In this document: positions 1-7,146 of the stretch, piece by piece | Numbering within the stretch: the stretch's first letter is position 1 | Layout of the letters: each line of letters starts with the position of its first letter | From: UBA1724 sp963632245 | GTDB lineage: Bacteria > Verrucomicrobiota > Lentisphaeria > Oligosphaerales > Oligosphaeraceae | Length of the DNA: 11,545 bases | NCBI GenBank assembly: GCA_963632245.1 | Contig: CAVGTF010000075.1 | Location: 1-11,545 of the forward strand | Reading direction: 5' to 3' | Made by a program: the position numbers and the translations under genes | Notes under the pieces: model-generated | Databases searched by the model: none | The model's input: the letters and a program-made list of their open reading frames with translations, nothing else | What the model was told of the DNA's origin: nothing

Positions 1-347
1 GCCTGGTGCACGACGCGGATGCGGCGGTCCGGGTATTGGAGGAGCGCGAAGAGAAGATGTCCACGGGCGTGGGCAATGGCATTGCGTTGCCCCACGGGAA
101 GCTCCCGGAGGCCAAGCAGTCGATTCTGGCGCTGGGCATCTCTAAGAATGGCATTGACTACGATTCTCTGGACGGCGCGCCGGTCTATATCGTGATCGCG
201 ATCTTCGCGGATCCCGAGAACCCCGCGCAGCACATCGAGGTGCTGGCGGAGATCTCCCGTCTCTTCGCCCTGCCGGAATTCGCCCAGCGCATTCGTGCGG
301 CGCGCAGTGCGGAGGACGTGTTGAATATCATCGCCACTCAGGAATAG
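1..347 (+). CDS. PTS EIIA domain protein (fructose/nitrogen type), 5' truncated by window edge
   Basis: This is the C-terminal part of a PTS phosphocarrier EIIA domain. The frame is already open at the left edge (Leu codon 3-5, GTG at 6-8), so the true start lies upstream. About 113 residues are visible against roughly 150 for the family, so some 35 N-terminal residues are probably missing. The hallmark is the stretch STGVGNGIALPHGK. Its His (codon 93-95) is the residue that accepts phosphate from HPr in EIIA-Fru and EIIA-Ntr proteins. The rest (DPENPAQHIEVLAEISRLF, then a terminal helix) also fits the family. It could act in sugar uptake or, as with PtsN, as a regulator; nothing here decides which. 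It lies upstream of the V-ATPase genes on the same strand, 122 nt from the first. The family call is firm; the substrate is unknown. Confidence 0.88.
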   Translation, partial: LVHDADAAVRVLEEREEKMSTGVGNGIALPHGKLPEAKQSILALGISKNGIDYDSLDGAPVYIVIAIFADPENPAQHIEVLAEISRLFALPEFAQRIRAARSAEDVLNIIATQE

Positions 348-353
348 GGTTTC

Positions 354-372
354 CGGTTCTCTCGGAGAACCG
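354..372 (+). other. Short perfect hairpin after the EIIA gene
   Basis: An 8-bp perfect inverted repeat (CGGTTCTC / GAGAACCG) with a 3-nt loop starts 7 nt after the EIIA stop codon. No T-run follows, so it is not a textbook rho-independent terminator. It could stabilise a 3' end or mark an RNA processing site between EIIA and the ATPase genes. The structure is visible; the role is a guess. Confidence 0.4.
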
Positions 373-469
373 CCGGCGCGTTAGGGGGAGGAATTTTGCC
401 GGCAGTGGGGCTTTCGGGAGTCGTGGTTTTCTGTTTCGCAAAACGCGGAAAGGAGCGCATCGTATCGAT

Positions 470-781
470 ATGGAAGACGTTCTGGAGCGGATGCTTGCCG
501 TGGATCAGCAGGGCGAGGCCCTGGTGAAGCAGGCGGAATCGGAGGCGTTGCGGATTCGTGAAGAGAGCTCGCGTGTCCTGGCGGAGTCCAGCAGTGCGGC
601 GTCCCGTGCGTTGGCGGAGGAGTGCGCTGCTTTGGAGGCGGGCATTCTAGAGTCCGCGCAGAAGGAGCGCGCGGCTGCATTGGCGAAGAGCGAGGTGGAG
701 CTGCCCCAGCGGGGCGCGGCCTTCTCCAAAGAGCTGGAGAAGTATCGCCACACACTATTGAAGGAGCTTTTGGCGTTATAG
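470..781 (+). CDS. V-type ATPase peripheral-stalk subunit G/H-like coiled-coil protein
   Basis: This 103-residue protein is almost entirely a charged, alanine-rich helix (residues about 8-95, many E, A, K, R and L with heptad character) with no membrane segment. That is the architecture of the small peripheral-stalk subunit called G in Thermus, H in archaea and NtpF in Enterococcus, which pairs with subunit E to hold the A3B3 head to subunit I. Its place as first gene of the ATPase operon matches Thermus and Enterococcus, where this subunit also leads. The call rests on size, coiled coil and position, because sequence identity in this family is poor. The start at 470 is the only ATG available. 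The nearest Shine-Dalgarno (AAGGAG, 450-455) is about 14 nt away, which is long, so initiation may be modest. The gene is followed by a 40-nt gap with a stable hairpin before subunit C. Confidence 0.72.
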   Translation: MEDVLERMLAVDQQGEALVKQAESEALRIREESSRVLAESSSAASRALAEECAALEAGILESAQKERAAALAKSEVELPQRGAAFSKELEKYRHTLLKELLAL

Positions 782-792
782 GAGAATCCCGC

Positions 793-814
793 GAGGCGCC
801 TTCGGGCGGTCCTC
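793..814 (+). promoter_or_regulatory. UUCG-tetraloop hairpin in the ribosome-binding region of subunit C
   Basis: The arms GAGG-CGCC and GGCG-(GT bulge)-CCTC close a TTCG loop, giving eight pairs with the very stable C(UUCG)G tetraloop. The hairpin ends 7 nt before the ATG of subunit C, where a Shine-Dalgarno would normally lie, and no Shine-Dalgarno is seen there. No T-run follows, so it is unlikely to be a terminator. Possible roles are translational restraint or transcript processing between the stalk G-like subunit and subunit C. The structure is seen; the role is inferred. Confidence 0.5.
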
Positions 815-821
815 TCCCTTC

Positions 822-1850
822 ATGACCGAACGCAATCTCCAACTTGGACTCGATTTCCTTTACGCCCGCCTGCACGGCTGGTGGTCCCGCGCTGCGGCGG
901 GCACCGTGCTGGACGAGCTGTCACGCAGTGCCACCGAGGAGAATTTCTTCCATCTATTGCAGTCCCGTGGCATATTATCCGTGACGGGACCCGAGCGTGT
1001 GAGCGAGCAGCTGCTGTTGCGTCAGCACGCTCGTCTGGAAGAATTGGGCGCCATGGCGGGTGGCGCATACGGCGAATACTGCGCTGTGCTACGCCGTGCG
1101 CTGGAGCGCGAGAACTGCAAGACCGTCCTGAATTATCGCTTTTTCCCGGAGCGCGAGGCGCATCTGGGCGACGCACTGATCCGTTTTCCGCATGCGGCGG
1201 TTCGCGAAAACGACCTGTTGACATTGCTGGACGCCACCACCGACGACCAATTCCTCCGGCTCTTCTATCAGGCCACTGGCAGTGAGGAGCTCACCGAGAT
1301 CGCGCGGCAGCTCTCCGAGGACCACGATCTCATGCGCGCCGAATGCGCGGTGGACAACCTCTCCAACCAGGAGGAGCTCCGCGCCATCGGTCGCCTCCCC
1401 GGCGCCTGCCGAAGAGTCCTGATGCTCCTGAAGGGGCAGCAGATCGACAACCAGAACATCACCACCGCCCTGCGTAACGCCAGCTTCTATCATCTGGACG
1501 CCAAGGGCCTCTCCTATGCCTGGGGCGACGGCGGCTTGGAATTCCCGCGCCGCGTCTTCGATCGCCTGGCGCTGGAGGGCGCCAAGCCCGAGGAGGTCCT
1601 GCAGTCCATCCCCGCGTATTACCGCGAGTTTTTGGGGAACGAGACGGATGTCACCCGCCAGGAACACCTGCTCCATTGCCATATCGCGCGCCAGGCGCGG
1701 AGGTTCTTCTATGACTCCGCCGAGCCCTGGCATGCCATGGCCGCCTATCCCGTCCTGCTGATCCAGGAGACCGTGAATCTCTCCCGAATCTACGAGGGCA
1801 TTCGCTTCAACCTCCCTGCCTCCGACATCGCCGCCATGATGATCCGCTAG
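822..1850 (+). CDS. ntpC: V-type ATP synthase subunit C (central-stalk socket, V0 d subunit)
   Basis: A soluble, helix-rich 342-residue protein. The family (archaeal/bacterial C, eukaryotic V0 subunit d) forms a funnel on top of the proteolipid ring and receives the D/F shaft. The N-terminal DFLYARLHGWW stretch resembles the Y-x-N-A-R-x-R start of the family, and the repeated all-helical character (residues 50-330) fits its three-fold helical design. The length is near the usual 320-390. ATG 822 is the only plausible start, because no in-frame ATG, GTG or TTG lies in the preceding 40 nt. No Shine-Dalgarno is visible; a UUCG hairpin occupies that place. The gene sits between the stalk G-like subunit and subunit I. 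In Thermus and Enterococcus C instead follows E, so the order here is rearranged. The identity is supported by both sequence and context. Confidence 0.85.
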   Translation: MTERNLQLGLDFLYARLHGWWSRAAAGTVLDELSRSATEENFFHLLQSRGILSVTGPERVSEQLLLRQHARLEELGAMAGGAYGEYCAVLRRALERENCKTVLNYRFFPEREAHLGDALIRFPHAAVRENDLLTLLDATTDDQFLRLFYQATGSEELTEIARQLSEDHDLMRAECAVDNLSNQEELRAIGRLPGACRRVLMLLKGQQIDNQNITTALRNASFYHLDAKGLSYAWGDGGLEFPRRVFDRLALEGAKPEEVLQSIPAYYREFLGNETDVTRQEHLLHCHIARQARRFFYDSAEPWHAMAAYPVLLIQETVNLSRIYEGIRFNLPASDIAAMMIR

Positions 1851-1900
1851 ACGGATTTCCGATACACCTTCTTCCCCCCTCACCTCCACCGGAGCCGAGC

Positions 1901-3847
1901 ATGTTTCTTCCAAACCGAATGGTCAAAGTGAATCTCCTGGTCTTCAGTCGCCACCTGGGCGCGTTGACCGAGGCGCTGGGACGTTCCGGGATGCTCCATC
2001 TGGTGAACGCCACCACCGCATCCCATAGCCGACTGCTGGAGAATGTGGATACCGAGACCGATATCCGCGAGATCGAACAGGAGCTGCGGCGTTGCGGCGT
2101 GCTTCTGGAGGCCCTGGGCATTGAGGAGAGCGCCTCCGCTCCCGCAGTGGCGACTCTCTCCCAACAGGAGATCCAAGAGCTCTTCGACAAGGTGGATAGG
2201 CGCTATCAGGAGGTGGAGGCCGATCTGTCAAAGCTCCTGGAGAGCCAGACTGGACTCCAGCAGCAGAGCCACGCACTGGCCGGATTCCCCTTCCCCTCCC
2301 TCCGGATGGATTCCCTCCGGAATCTCTCCCAACTCTGCGTCCTGGCTGGCGTCCTCAAGGACGACGCCATGATCCGCGCGCGACAGACTCTGGCGGACGA
2401 CTGCCTGCTGGTGCCCGCGCCCGATTCCAAGGGCGGCGAGCTACTGGTGGTCACTAGCCGCCGTCGGCGCTTTGCGGTGGAGGACACCCTGGAGAAGCTG
2501 GGTTTCCAGAAGATCGCGCTGCCGGAGATCGCGGGCACCGTTGGCGAGGAGCGTGGAAAGATCGATGTGCGCCTGGAGGAGCTCCGGGTGAAGATCAACC
2601 AGGCGCGCCTGGCGGTGGTCGCCCTCGGCGAGGAATATGGCGGACTGCTCCTGGCGATCCAGAAGCAGTTGAAGAGCCTGTTGACCATTCGCCAGGCGCA
2701 GGGAATGTTCGGCCATAGCCGACAGCTCTACTGCGTCTCCGGATGGCTCCCCGCACAGGATCTGCCGAAGCTCCAGAAGCTGGTGGACGAAGCCACCGAC
2801 GGCACTGGCGTGGTGGAATCCCGCGAAGTGGACGAAGTGGAGGCGCAGGAAGCGGAGAAGGTGCCTGTGCAGCTCTCGGGAAATGCCCTGACGCGGCCCT
2901 TCCAGGCGCTGGTCACCAATTTCGGCATGCCCAACTACCGGGAGCTGGATCCCTCGCTCTTCGTGGCCATCACCTTCATGGTCATGTTCGGATTCATGTT
3001 TGGCGACCTGGGGCAGGGCGGAGTACTCTTCCTCATCGGACTCATCCTGCGGCTGCGAAAGGCGTCCTCACAGGGCGCAAAGGACGCCGGAACCTTCCTG
3101 CTGTGCTGCGGCGGCTCCGCCATGCTCTTCGGCATTCTCTACGGGAGCGTCTTCGGCAACGAGGAGCTGATTCCGCGACTCTGGATCTCGCCCTCGCCCA
3201 TGCATACGCAGGATCTCTCGCAGCTGCTGCTCACCGCCGTGGGTGTGGGCGTGGTCTTCCTCAGCGTCTCCCTGATCTTCAATATCATCAACCACTTCCG
3301 CGCCAAGAAGTTCTTCGATGGCACCTTCGATAAATACGGCGTGCTGGGACTCCTCTTCTACTGGAGCTGCCTCATCACCGTGCTGGTCAGCCTCGTCACC
3401 CGACGCTTCCATACCTGGAGTCTGGTCTTCATCGTGACGCCGCTGGTCCTGCTGCTGATCCGAATCCCTCTGGGAAATCTCCTGAAGCACCACTCCCTCT
3501 CCGGCGAGGAGGGCGGACTCTTCTCCGGATTGTTGGAGGGCCTCATCGATACCATGGAGACCCTGACGGGATACCTCTCCGGAACCGTCTCCTTCATCCG
3601 TGTGGGTGCATACGCCATCTCCCACGCCGCCCTCTGCCTCGCCGTTCACTCCATCATGTCCATGCTGGATGGCGCGCCTGGCGCCACGGCGGCGAAAATC
3701 CTGATTGCCATCCTGGGAAATGTTCTCATCATCGGCTTCGAGGGCATGGTGGCCGCCATCCAGTGCGTCCGTCTGGAATACTACGAGATGTTCTCCCGTT
3801 TCTTCCAGGGCGGCGGCGTGGAATACCGACCCTTCCACCTGAAGTAA
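1901..3847 (+). CDS. ntpI: V-type ATP synthase subunit I (membrane stator, a subunit)
   Basis: A 648-residue stator subunit that forms the ion half-channels against the proteolipid ring. Residues 1 to about 340 are a soluble domain with long coiled-coil stretches (roughly 50-130 and 210-260), which contacts the peripheral stalks. The membrane part begins after the family signature around residues 344-350 (PNYRELDP) and carries about seven or eight hydrophobic segments. The motif GDLGQG near residue 370 replaces the usual GDxGYG. Arg567 in SFIRVGAYAISHA matches the conserved arginine of the penultimate helix that is needed for ion transfer to the ring Glu. The length is typical (600-680). The start at 1901 follows a GGAG (1891-1894) by 6 nt. 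The gap to subunit C is 50 nt, so the two are probably co-transcribed. The call is firm. Confidence 0.95.
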   Translation: MFLPNRMVKVNLLVFSRHLGALTEALGRSGMLHLVNATTASHSRLLENVDTETDIREIEQELRRCGVLLEALGIEESASAPAVATLSQQEIQELFDKVDRRYQEVEADLSKLLESQTGLQQQSHALAGFPFPSLRMDSLRNLSQLCVLAGVLKDDAMIRARQTLADDCLLVPAPDSKGGELLVVTSRRRRFAVEDTLEKLGFQKIALPEIAGTVGEERGKIDVRLEELRVKINQARLAVVALGEEYGGLLLAIQKQLKSLLTIRQAQGMFGHSRQLYCVSGWLPAQDLPKLQKLVDEATDGTGVVESREVDEVEAQEAEKVPVQLSGNALTRPFQALVTNFGMPNYRELDPSLFVAITFMVMFGFMFGDLGQGGVLFLIGLILRLRKASSQGAKDAGTFLLCCGGSAMLFGILYGSVFGNEELIPRLWISPSPMHTQDLSQLLLTAVGVGVVFLSVSLIFNIINHFRAKKFFDGTFDKYGVLGLLFYWSCLITVLVSLVTRRFHTWSLVFIVTPLVLLLIRIPLGNLLKHHSLSGEEGGLFSGLLEGLIDTMETLTGYLSGTVSFIRVGAYAISHAALCLAVHSIMSMLDGAPGATAAKILIAILGNVLIIGFEGMVAAIQCVRLEYYEMFSRFFQGGGVEYRPFHLK

Positions 3848-3960
3848 AATGCCTCGCGCCTGATACTCCCGCGTACGAACACCGTCCTACGCGAATTCCC
3901 TTTCTTTCCTCATCAACAAACCGTTCCCCTTGAATTGGAACCCCTGAATTCATCCCTACT
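3848..3960 (+). promoter_or_regulatory. Long pyrimidine-rich gap before the proteolipid gene (possible expression control)
   Basis: This 113-nt gap is the longest inside the ATPase operon. It is rich in C and T and has no Shine-Dalgarno in the 20 nt before the subunit K start. It contains a weak hairpin (GTTCC 3923-3927 / GGAAC 3937-3941, 9-nt loop) and a direct repeat of TGAATT (3931-3936, 3945-3950). The proteolipid is needed in many more copies than other subunits, so an internal promoter or processing site is plausible. I see no promoter good enough to name. Confidence 0.35.
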
Positions 3961-4323
3961 ATGAAAACCTCCCTCCTCCGTCGCTCTTTCGCTGCCCTCG
4001 CGCTGCTCTTCGTCCTGGCCGCCGCACCCGCCTTCCTGGCACAGGAGGCCGCTCAGCCCGCCAACAACGTGGATGTCCAGGCCGCCGTGGATGCCGTGGC
4101 CGCCGCGCAGCGCCCTGCCGCCTTCTACTACGCCATCGCCGCTTCCATCGGCCTGGGATGCCTCTCCGCCGGTTACGCCGTGGGCAAGATCGGCGCCGCC
4201 GTCATGGGCGCCGCTGCCGAGAAGCCCGAGATCATGGGCAAGGCCATCGCGTTCGTGGGTCTGGGCGAGGGTATCGCGCTTTTCGGCTTCCTGGTGGCGC
4301 TCTTCCTCTACACCAAGATGTAA
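3961..4323 (+). CDS. ntpK: V-type ATP synthase subunit K (proteolipid c-ring subunit) with signal-like N-terminus
   Basis: A 120-residue proteolipid that oligomerises into the rotating membrane ring. Residues 1-27 look like a cleavable signal peptide: KTSLLRR, then a hydrophobic run, then APA at 22-24 or Ala27 as possible cleavage sites. A short Ala-rich linker follows. One helical hairpin makes the mature protein: TM1 about 53-80 with the Gly-rich GYAVGKIGAAVMG, the polar loop AAAEKPE, then TM2 about 92-118. Glu103 in GLGEGIALFG is the ion-carrying carboxylate. The single hairpin resembles the Thermus proteolipid, which from memory also has an N-terminal extension that is removed, and differs from the double-hairpin 16-kDa NtpK of Enterococcus. 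Val74 stands where Enterococcus has the Na+-ligand Gln110, which argues for H+ rather than Na+ (inferred from a by-eye alignment). The ATG at 3961 has no visible Shine-Dalgarno. Confidence 0.93.
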   Translation: MKTSLLRRSFAALALLFVLAAAPAFLAQEAAQPANNVDVQAAVDAVAAAQRPAAFYYAIAASIGLGCLSAGYAVGKIGAAVMGAAAEKPEIMGKAIAFVGLGEGIALFGFLVALFLYTKM

Positions 4324-4352
4324 AAAACGCTCCTTCCGGAGAATCACCTCCC

Positions 4353-4673
4353 ATGACACCCTTCCGTTTCATCGGCGACGCCGACACCGCGCTGGGCTTT
4401 CGCTTTGCGGGAGTGCCCGGGGATGCCGTGTCTGATCCCCAGGCGGCCCTGGAGGCCTTCCAGACCGCCCTGGCCGACCGGAATCTGGTGGTGCTGGTGA
4501 TCACGGAGAAGGTCTCCGAGTGGCTGACGGACCAGGTGACCGCACATAAGCTCACCGCCAAAAAGCCCTTTATCGCCACTGTCGGAGATGTCTGGGGGAC
4601 CCCTGGAAAGAGCAAGACCCTGGATCAGCTGATCTTCGAGGCCGTGGGCGTGAAGCTAGTCGACACCAAGTAG
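4353..4673 (+). CDS. ntpG: V-type ATP synthase subunit F (central rotor)
   Basis: A 106-residue soluble protein of the F subunit family, called NtpG in Enterococcus. It binds subunit D in the rotor shaft and has a Rossmann-like fold. The opening FIGDADTALGFRFAGVPG closely follows the family pattern, in which GD-x-D-T-x-x-G-F-R-L-x-G-V is typical. The middle LVVLVITEKVSEWL matches the second strand and helix, and the tail (SKTLDQLIFEAVGVKL) resembles the C-terminal helix that embraces D. The frame stays open upstream into subunit K, but the ATG at 4353 is the right start: it begins directly at the conserved strand and has GGAG (4338-4341) 11 nt before it. The length equals the usual 100-110. 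It follows K by 29 nt and precedes E by 43 nt. Confidence 0.93.
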   Translation: MTPFRFIGDADTALGFRFAGVPGDAVSDPQAALEAFQTALADRNLVVLVITEKVSEWLTDQVTAHKLTAKKPFIATVGDVWGTPGKSKTLDQLIFEAVGVKLVDTK

Positions 4674-4716
4674 CGGATCCCACACACTGTTTTTCACACA
4701 TTCTCGCAGGACATCC

Positions 4717-5337
4717 ATGGACGAAGCCCGGACCAATACCCAGGAGGAGAAGCTCCAGAAGGAGATTCTCGCCGACGCACGCACCCGCGCAGAGCGCATT
4801 GTGGCCAGGGCCACCACCGCCGCCAAGAGCGCCAAGGAGCGCGCCGAGAAGGAATCCCGTGAGCTCCGGGAGAAGAGCCTCGCCGAGACCAGGGCGGAGG
4901 CGGAGCAGAAGGCCCGGAATCTCCTGCAGGGCATCTGGATGGAAGAGCGCCGCCATTGGCTGGTGAAGCGCGAGGAGTGCCTCCAGGCATTCCTGTCGAG
5001 CCTGCTAAAGGACGCGTCGGGCGCTCCCGCCGGCGACAAGGACCGCCTGGCATCCCTGGCCGTCCTCTTCCGCGAGGCGCTGGCGGCCATGGGCGAGGAG
5101 CGCGCCATGACGGCGTGGGTCTCTCCTGTCGATCTGGCCACCGTGACGCCCGCGTGGCTGGCGGAGCAGGCGGGTCATCCCCTGCCGAAGGTGTCGGTGA
5201 AGGCCGACGAGGCCATCGGCGGCGGCGTGCGGCTGTGCGCGGATGACGGCAACCGCCTCTACGACAATACTTACGCCGCTCGGCTGGGACGCCTCCAGGA
5301 GGAGTTCCGCCAGGAGCTTTCCGGCTGCGACAAATAA
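4717..5337 (+). CDS. ntpE: V-type ATP synthase subunit E (peripheral stalk)
   Basis: A 206-residue peripheral-stalk subunit. Residues about 8-75 form a long charged helix (many K, E, R and A) that pairs with the small G-like subunit. The C-terminal part forms the globular head that clamps the A/B hexamer. The family signature lies at the end: GGVRLCADDGNRLYDNTYAARLGRL, broken here as GGVRL, then DNTYAARL, then RLQEEFRQEL. It corresponds to the GG(V/I)xxxxxxGxxxxDNTxxxRLxR pattern of E subunits. The length is typical (about 190-210). The ATG at 4717 follows AGGA (4708-4711) closely. It lies directly before A, as E does in Chlamydia-type operons with one extra gene between. The call is firm. 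Confidence 0.93.
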   Translation: MDEARTNTQEEKLQKEILADARTRAERIVARATTAAKSAKERAEKESRELREKSLAETRAEAEQKARNLLQGIWMEERRHWLVKREECLQAFLSSLLKDASGAPAGDKDRLASLAVLFREALAAMGEERAMTAWVSPVDLATVTPAWLAEQAGHPLPKVSVKADEAIGGGVRLCADDGNRLYDNTYAARLGRLQEEFRQELSGCDK

Positions 5338-5358
5338 GGGGAGGGAGGCAATTTTCCT

Positions 5359-7134
5359 ATGGACACCGGCATCATCACTCGAATCAACGGCCCCATCGTG
5401 GAGGCCCGCCAGATGGACCACACCGGCATGCTGGAGGTGGTGGAGGTGGGCGAGGCGCGCCTGATCGGCGAGGTCATCCGCATCCGCGGCGCGCTGGCGA
5501 CCATCCAGGTCTACGAGAATACCAGCGGACTGCGGCCCGGCGAACCCGTCTATTGCTCCGGACGCCCCCTCTCCGTCTGCCTGGGACCCGGTCTGCTGGG
5601 AAATATCTACGACGGCATTCAGCGCCCCCTGAAGGAGATCGCCAAGAAGAGCGGCGCGTTCCTGCCCCGCGGCGTGAAGGTCTCGCCTGTGGATCTGGAG
5701 AAGAAGTGGCATTTCACTCCGGTGGTGAAGGAGGGCGATCTGCTGGAGCCCGGTTGCGTGGTGGGCGAGGTCCAGGAGACCGAGAGTGTCCTTCACCGCG
5801 TCATGGTGCCGCCCCGCCAGCGCGGAGTGGTCTCTTCTCTGGTGTCCGTCGGTGACTACAATGGTCATGATGTCCTCTGTCGCCTGAAGGATCCCGCCAC
5901 TGGCCGGGAATCCGAGGTGACTCTCTTCCAGTATTGGCCCGTGCGACGCCCCCGGCCCTCCCAGCGACGGCTGCCCCTGGCGGATCCGCTGGTCACCGGC
6001 CTTCGCGTGGTGGATACCTTCTTCCCGCTGGCAAAGGGCGGCGCCGCCGCTATCCCCGGCGGCTTCGGAACCGGAAAGACCATGACCCAGCAGGCGCTGG
6101 CGAAGTGGTGCGACGCGAAGATCATCGTCTACATCGGCTGCGGCGAGCGCGGCAACGAGATGACCGAGGTCCTGCGGGAATTCCCCGAGCTGGTGGATCC
6201 CCGCACCGGACGCTCCCTGATGGAGCGAACCATCCTCATCGCCAATACCTCCAATATGCCTGTGGCGGCCCGCGAGGTCTCCATCTACACCGGCATCACC
6301 CTGGCAGAATACTACCGCGACATGGGATACGATGTGGCACTGATGGCGGACTCCACCAGCCGCTGGGCCGAGGCACTCCGTGAGCTCTCCGGCCGACTGG
6401 AGGAGATGCCAGCTGACGAGGGATACCCCGCCTATCTGCCCAATCGCCTGGCGTCCTTCTATGAGCGCGCGGGGCGCGTGAAGACGCTCTCCGGCGGCGA
6501 AGGGACCGTCTCCGTGATCGGCGCAGTCTCGCCCGCCGGCGGCGATTTCTCCGAGCCCGTCACCCAGCATACCACCCGGTTCATCCGGTGCTTCTGGGCA
6601 CTGGACCGCGATCTGGCAAACGCCCGGCACTACCCCGCAATCTCCTGGCGCACCTCCTACAGCGAGTACCTGCCCGAGACCACCGCCTGGTGGAAGAAGA
6701 GCTCCATGACCTGGGGCGATCAGCGGGAGACCCTCATGAATGTGCTCCAGGAGGAAACTAGCCTCCAGCGCATCGCGAAGCTGGTGGGACCCGATGCCCT
6801 CCCCGAAGGACAGCGACTCACCCTCTTCGCCGCCGAAATCATCAAGAACGCCTTCCTGCAGCAGAACTCCTTCGACGCCGTCGATATGTACTGCGCGCCC
6901 GCAAAGCAGCTCTGGATGCTCTCGCTGCTGGCGACCTTCATCACCCGCGCACGAAAGCTCATCCAGGACGGCGCCACTCTCGCAGAAATCCGCGCGATGT
7001 CCTCGCTGGATCGCGTGAACCGCATGAAGTCCGAAATCCCCAACGACGATCAGAAGGCCATGAGCACCCTGGAACAGCAGGTCCTGGGAGAACTGGACGC
7101 CATCGGCGCCAAACACGCGACTCTCGGAAAATAG
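5359..7134 (+). CDS. ntpA: V-type ATP synthase catalytic subunit A
   Basis: A 591-residue catalytic subunit that hydrolyses or makes ATP in the A3B3 head. Residues 1-70 are the beta-barrel crown (MDTGIITRINGPIVEA). Residues about 110-200 are the A-specific insertion. The nucleotide-binding core follows, with P-loop GGFGTGKT (234-241, Lys240, Thr241), the GERGNEM motif with the catalytic Glu263, and DSTSRWAEALRELSGRLEEMP (Asp331 onward, shown in two parts: DSTSRWAE and LRELSGRLEEMP). FYERAGRV and a C-terminal helical domain complete it. The P-loop has Gly and Thr where most A subunits have PFGSGKT or PFGAGKT; all catalytic residues remain. The length matches the family (580-600). The start at 5359 lies 21 nt after E with GGAGG about 10 nt upstream. 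No in-frame TTA, CTA or TCA codons occur, which indicates strong codon bias. Confidence 0.98.
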   Translation: MDTGIITRINGPIVEARQMDHTGMLEVVEVGEARLIGEVIRIRGALATIQVYENTSGLRPGEPVYCSGRPLSVCLGPGLLGNIYDGIQRPLKEIAKKSGAFLPRGVKVSPVDLEKKWHFTPVVKEGDLLEPGCVVGEVQETESVLHRVMVPPRQRGVVSSLVSVGDYNGHDVLCRLKDPATGRESEVTLFQYWPVRRPRPSQRRLPLADPLVTGLRVVDTFFPLAKGGAAAIPGGFGTGKTMTQQALAKWCDAKIIVYIGCGERGNEMTEVLREFPELVDPRTGRSLMERTILIANTSNMPVAAREVSIYTGITLAEYYRDMGYDVALMADSTSRWAEALRELSGRLEEMPADEGYPAYLPNRLASFYERAGRVKTLSGGEGTVSVIGAVSPAGGDFSEPVTQHTTRFIRCFWALDRDLANARHYPAISWRTSYSEYLPETTAWWKKSSMTWGDQRETLMNVLQEETSLQRIAKLVGPDALPEGQRLTLFAAEIIKNAFLQQNSFDAVDMYCAPAKQLWMLSLLATFITRARKLIQDGATLAEIRAMSSLDRVNRMKSEIPNDDQKAMSTLEQQVLGELDAIGAKHATLGK

Positions 7135-7146
7135 CATCAGCTAGAT

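Noticed and set aside
1089..1913. 274-codon minus-strand frame opposite subunit C
   Set aside because: Same in-register shadow effect; the sense gene is supported by family features and context.
3068..3838. 256-codon minus-strand frame opposite the membrane part of subunit I
   Set aside because: In-register shadow; composition (Glu, Asp, His, Gln) is the complement of hydrophobic sense codons and no Shine-Dalgarno or domain is seen.
4158..4352. Upstream extension of the subunit F frame into subunit K
   Set aside because: It overlaps the certain subunit K gene in another frame, and F family proteins begin at the strand coded from 4353.
5005..7137. 710-codon open frame on the minus strand opposite subunits E and A
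   Set aside because: Its codons are in exact register with the sense codons of E and A, so it stays open simply because these genes avoid TTA, CTA and TCA. The translation shows no domain, and both sense genes are certain.
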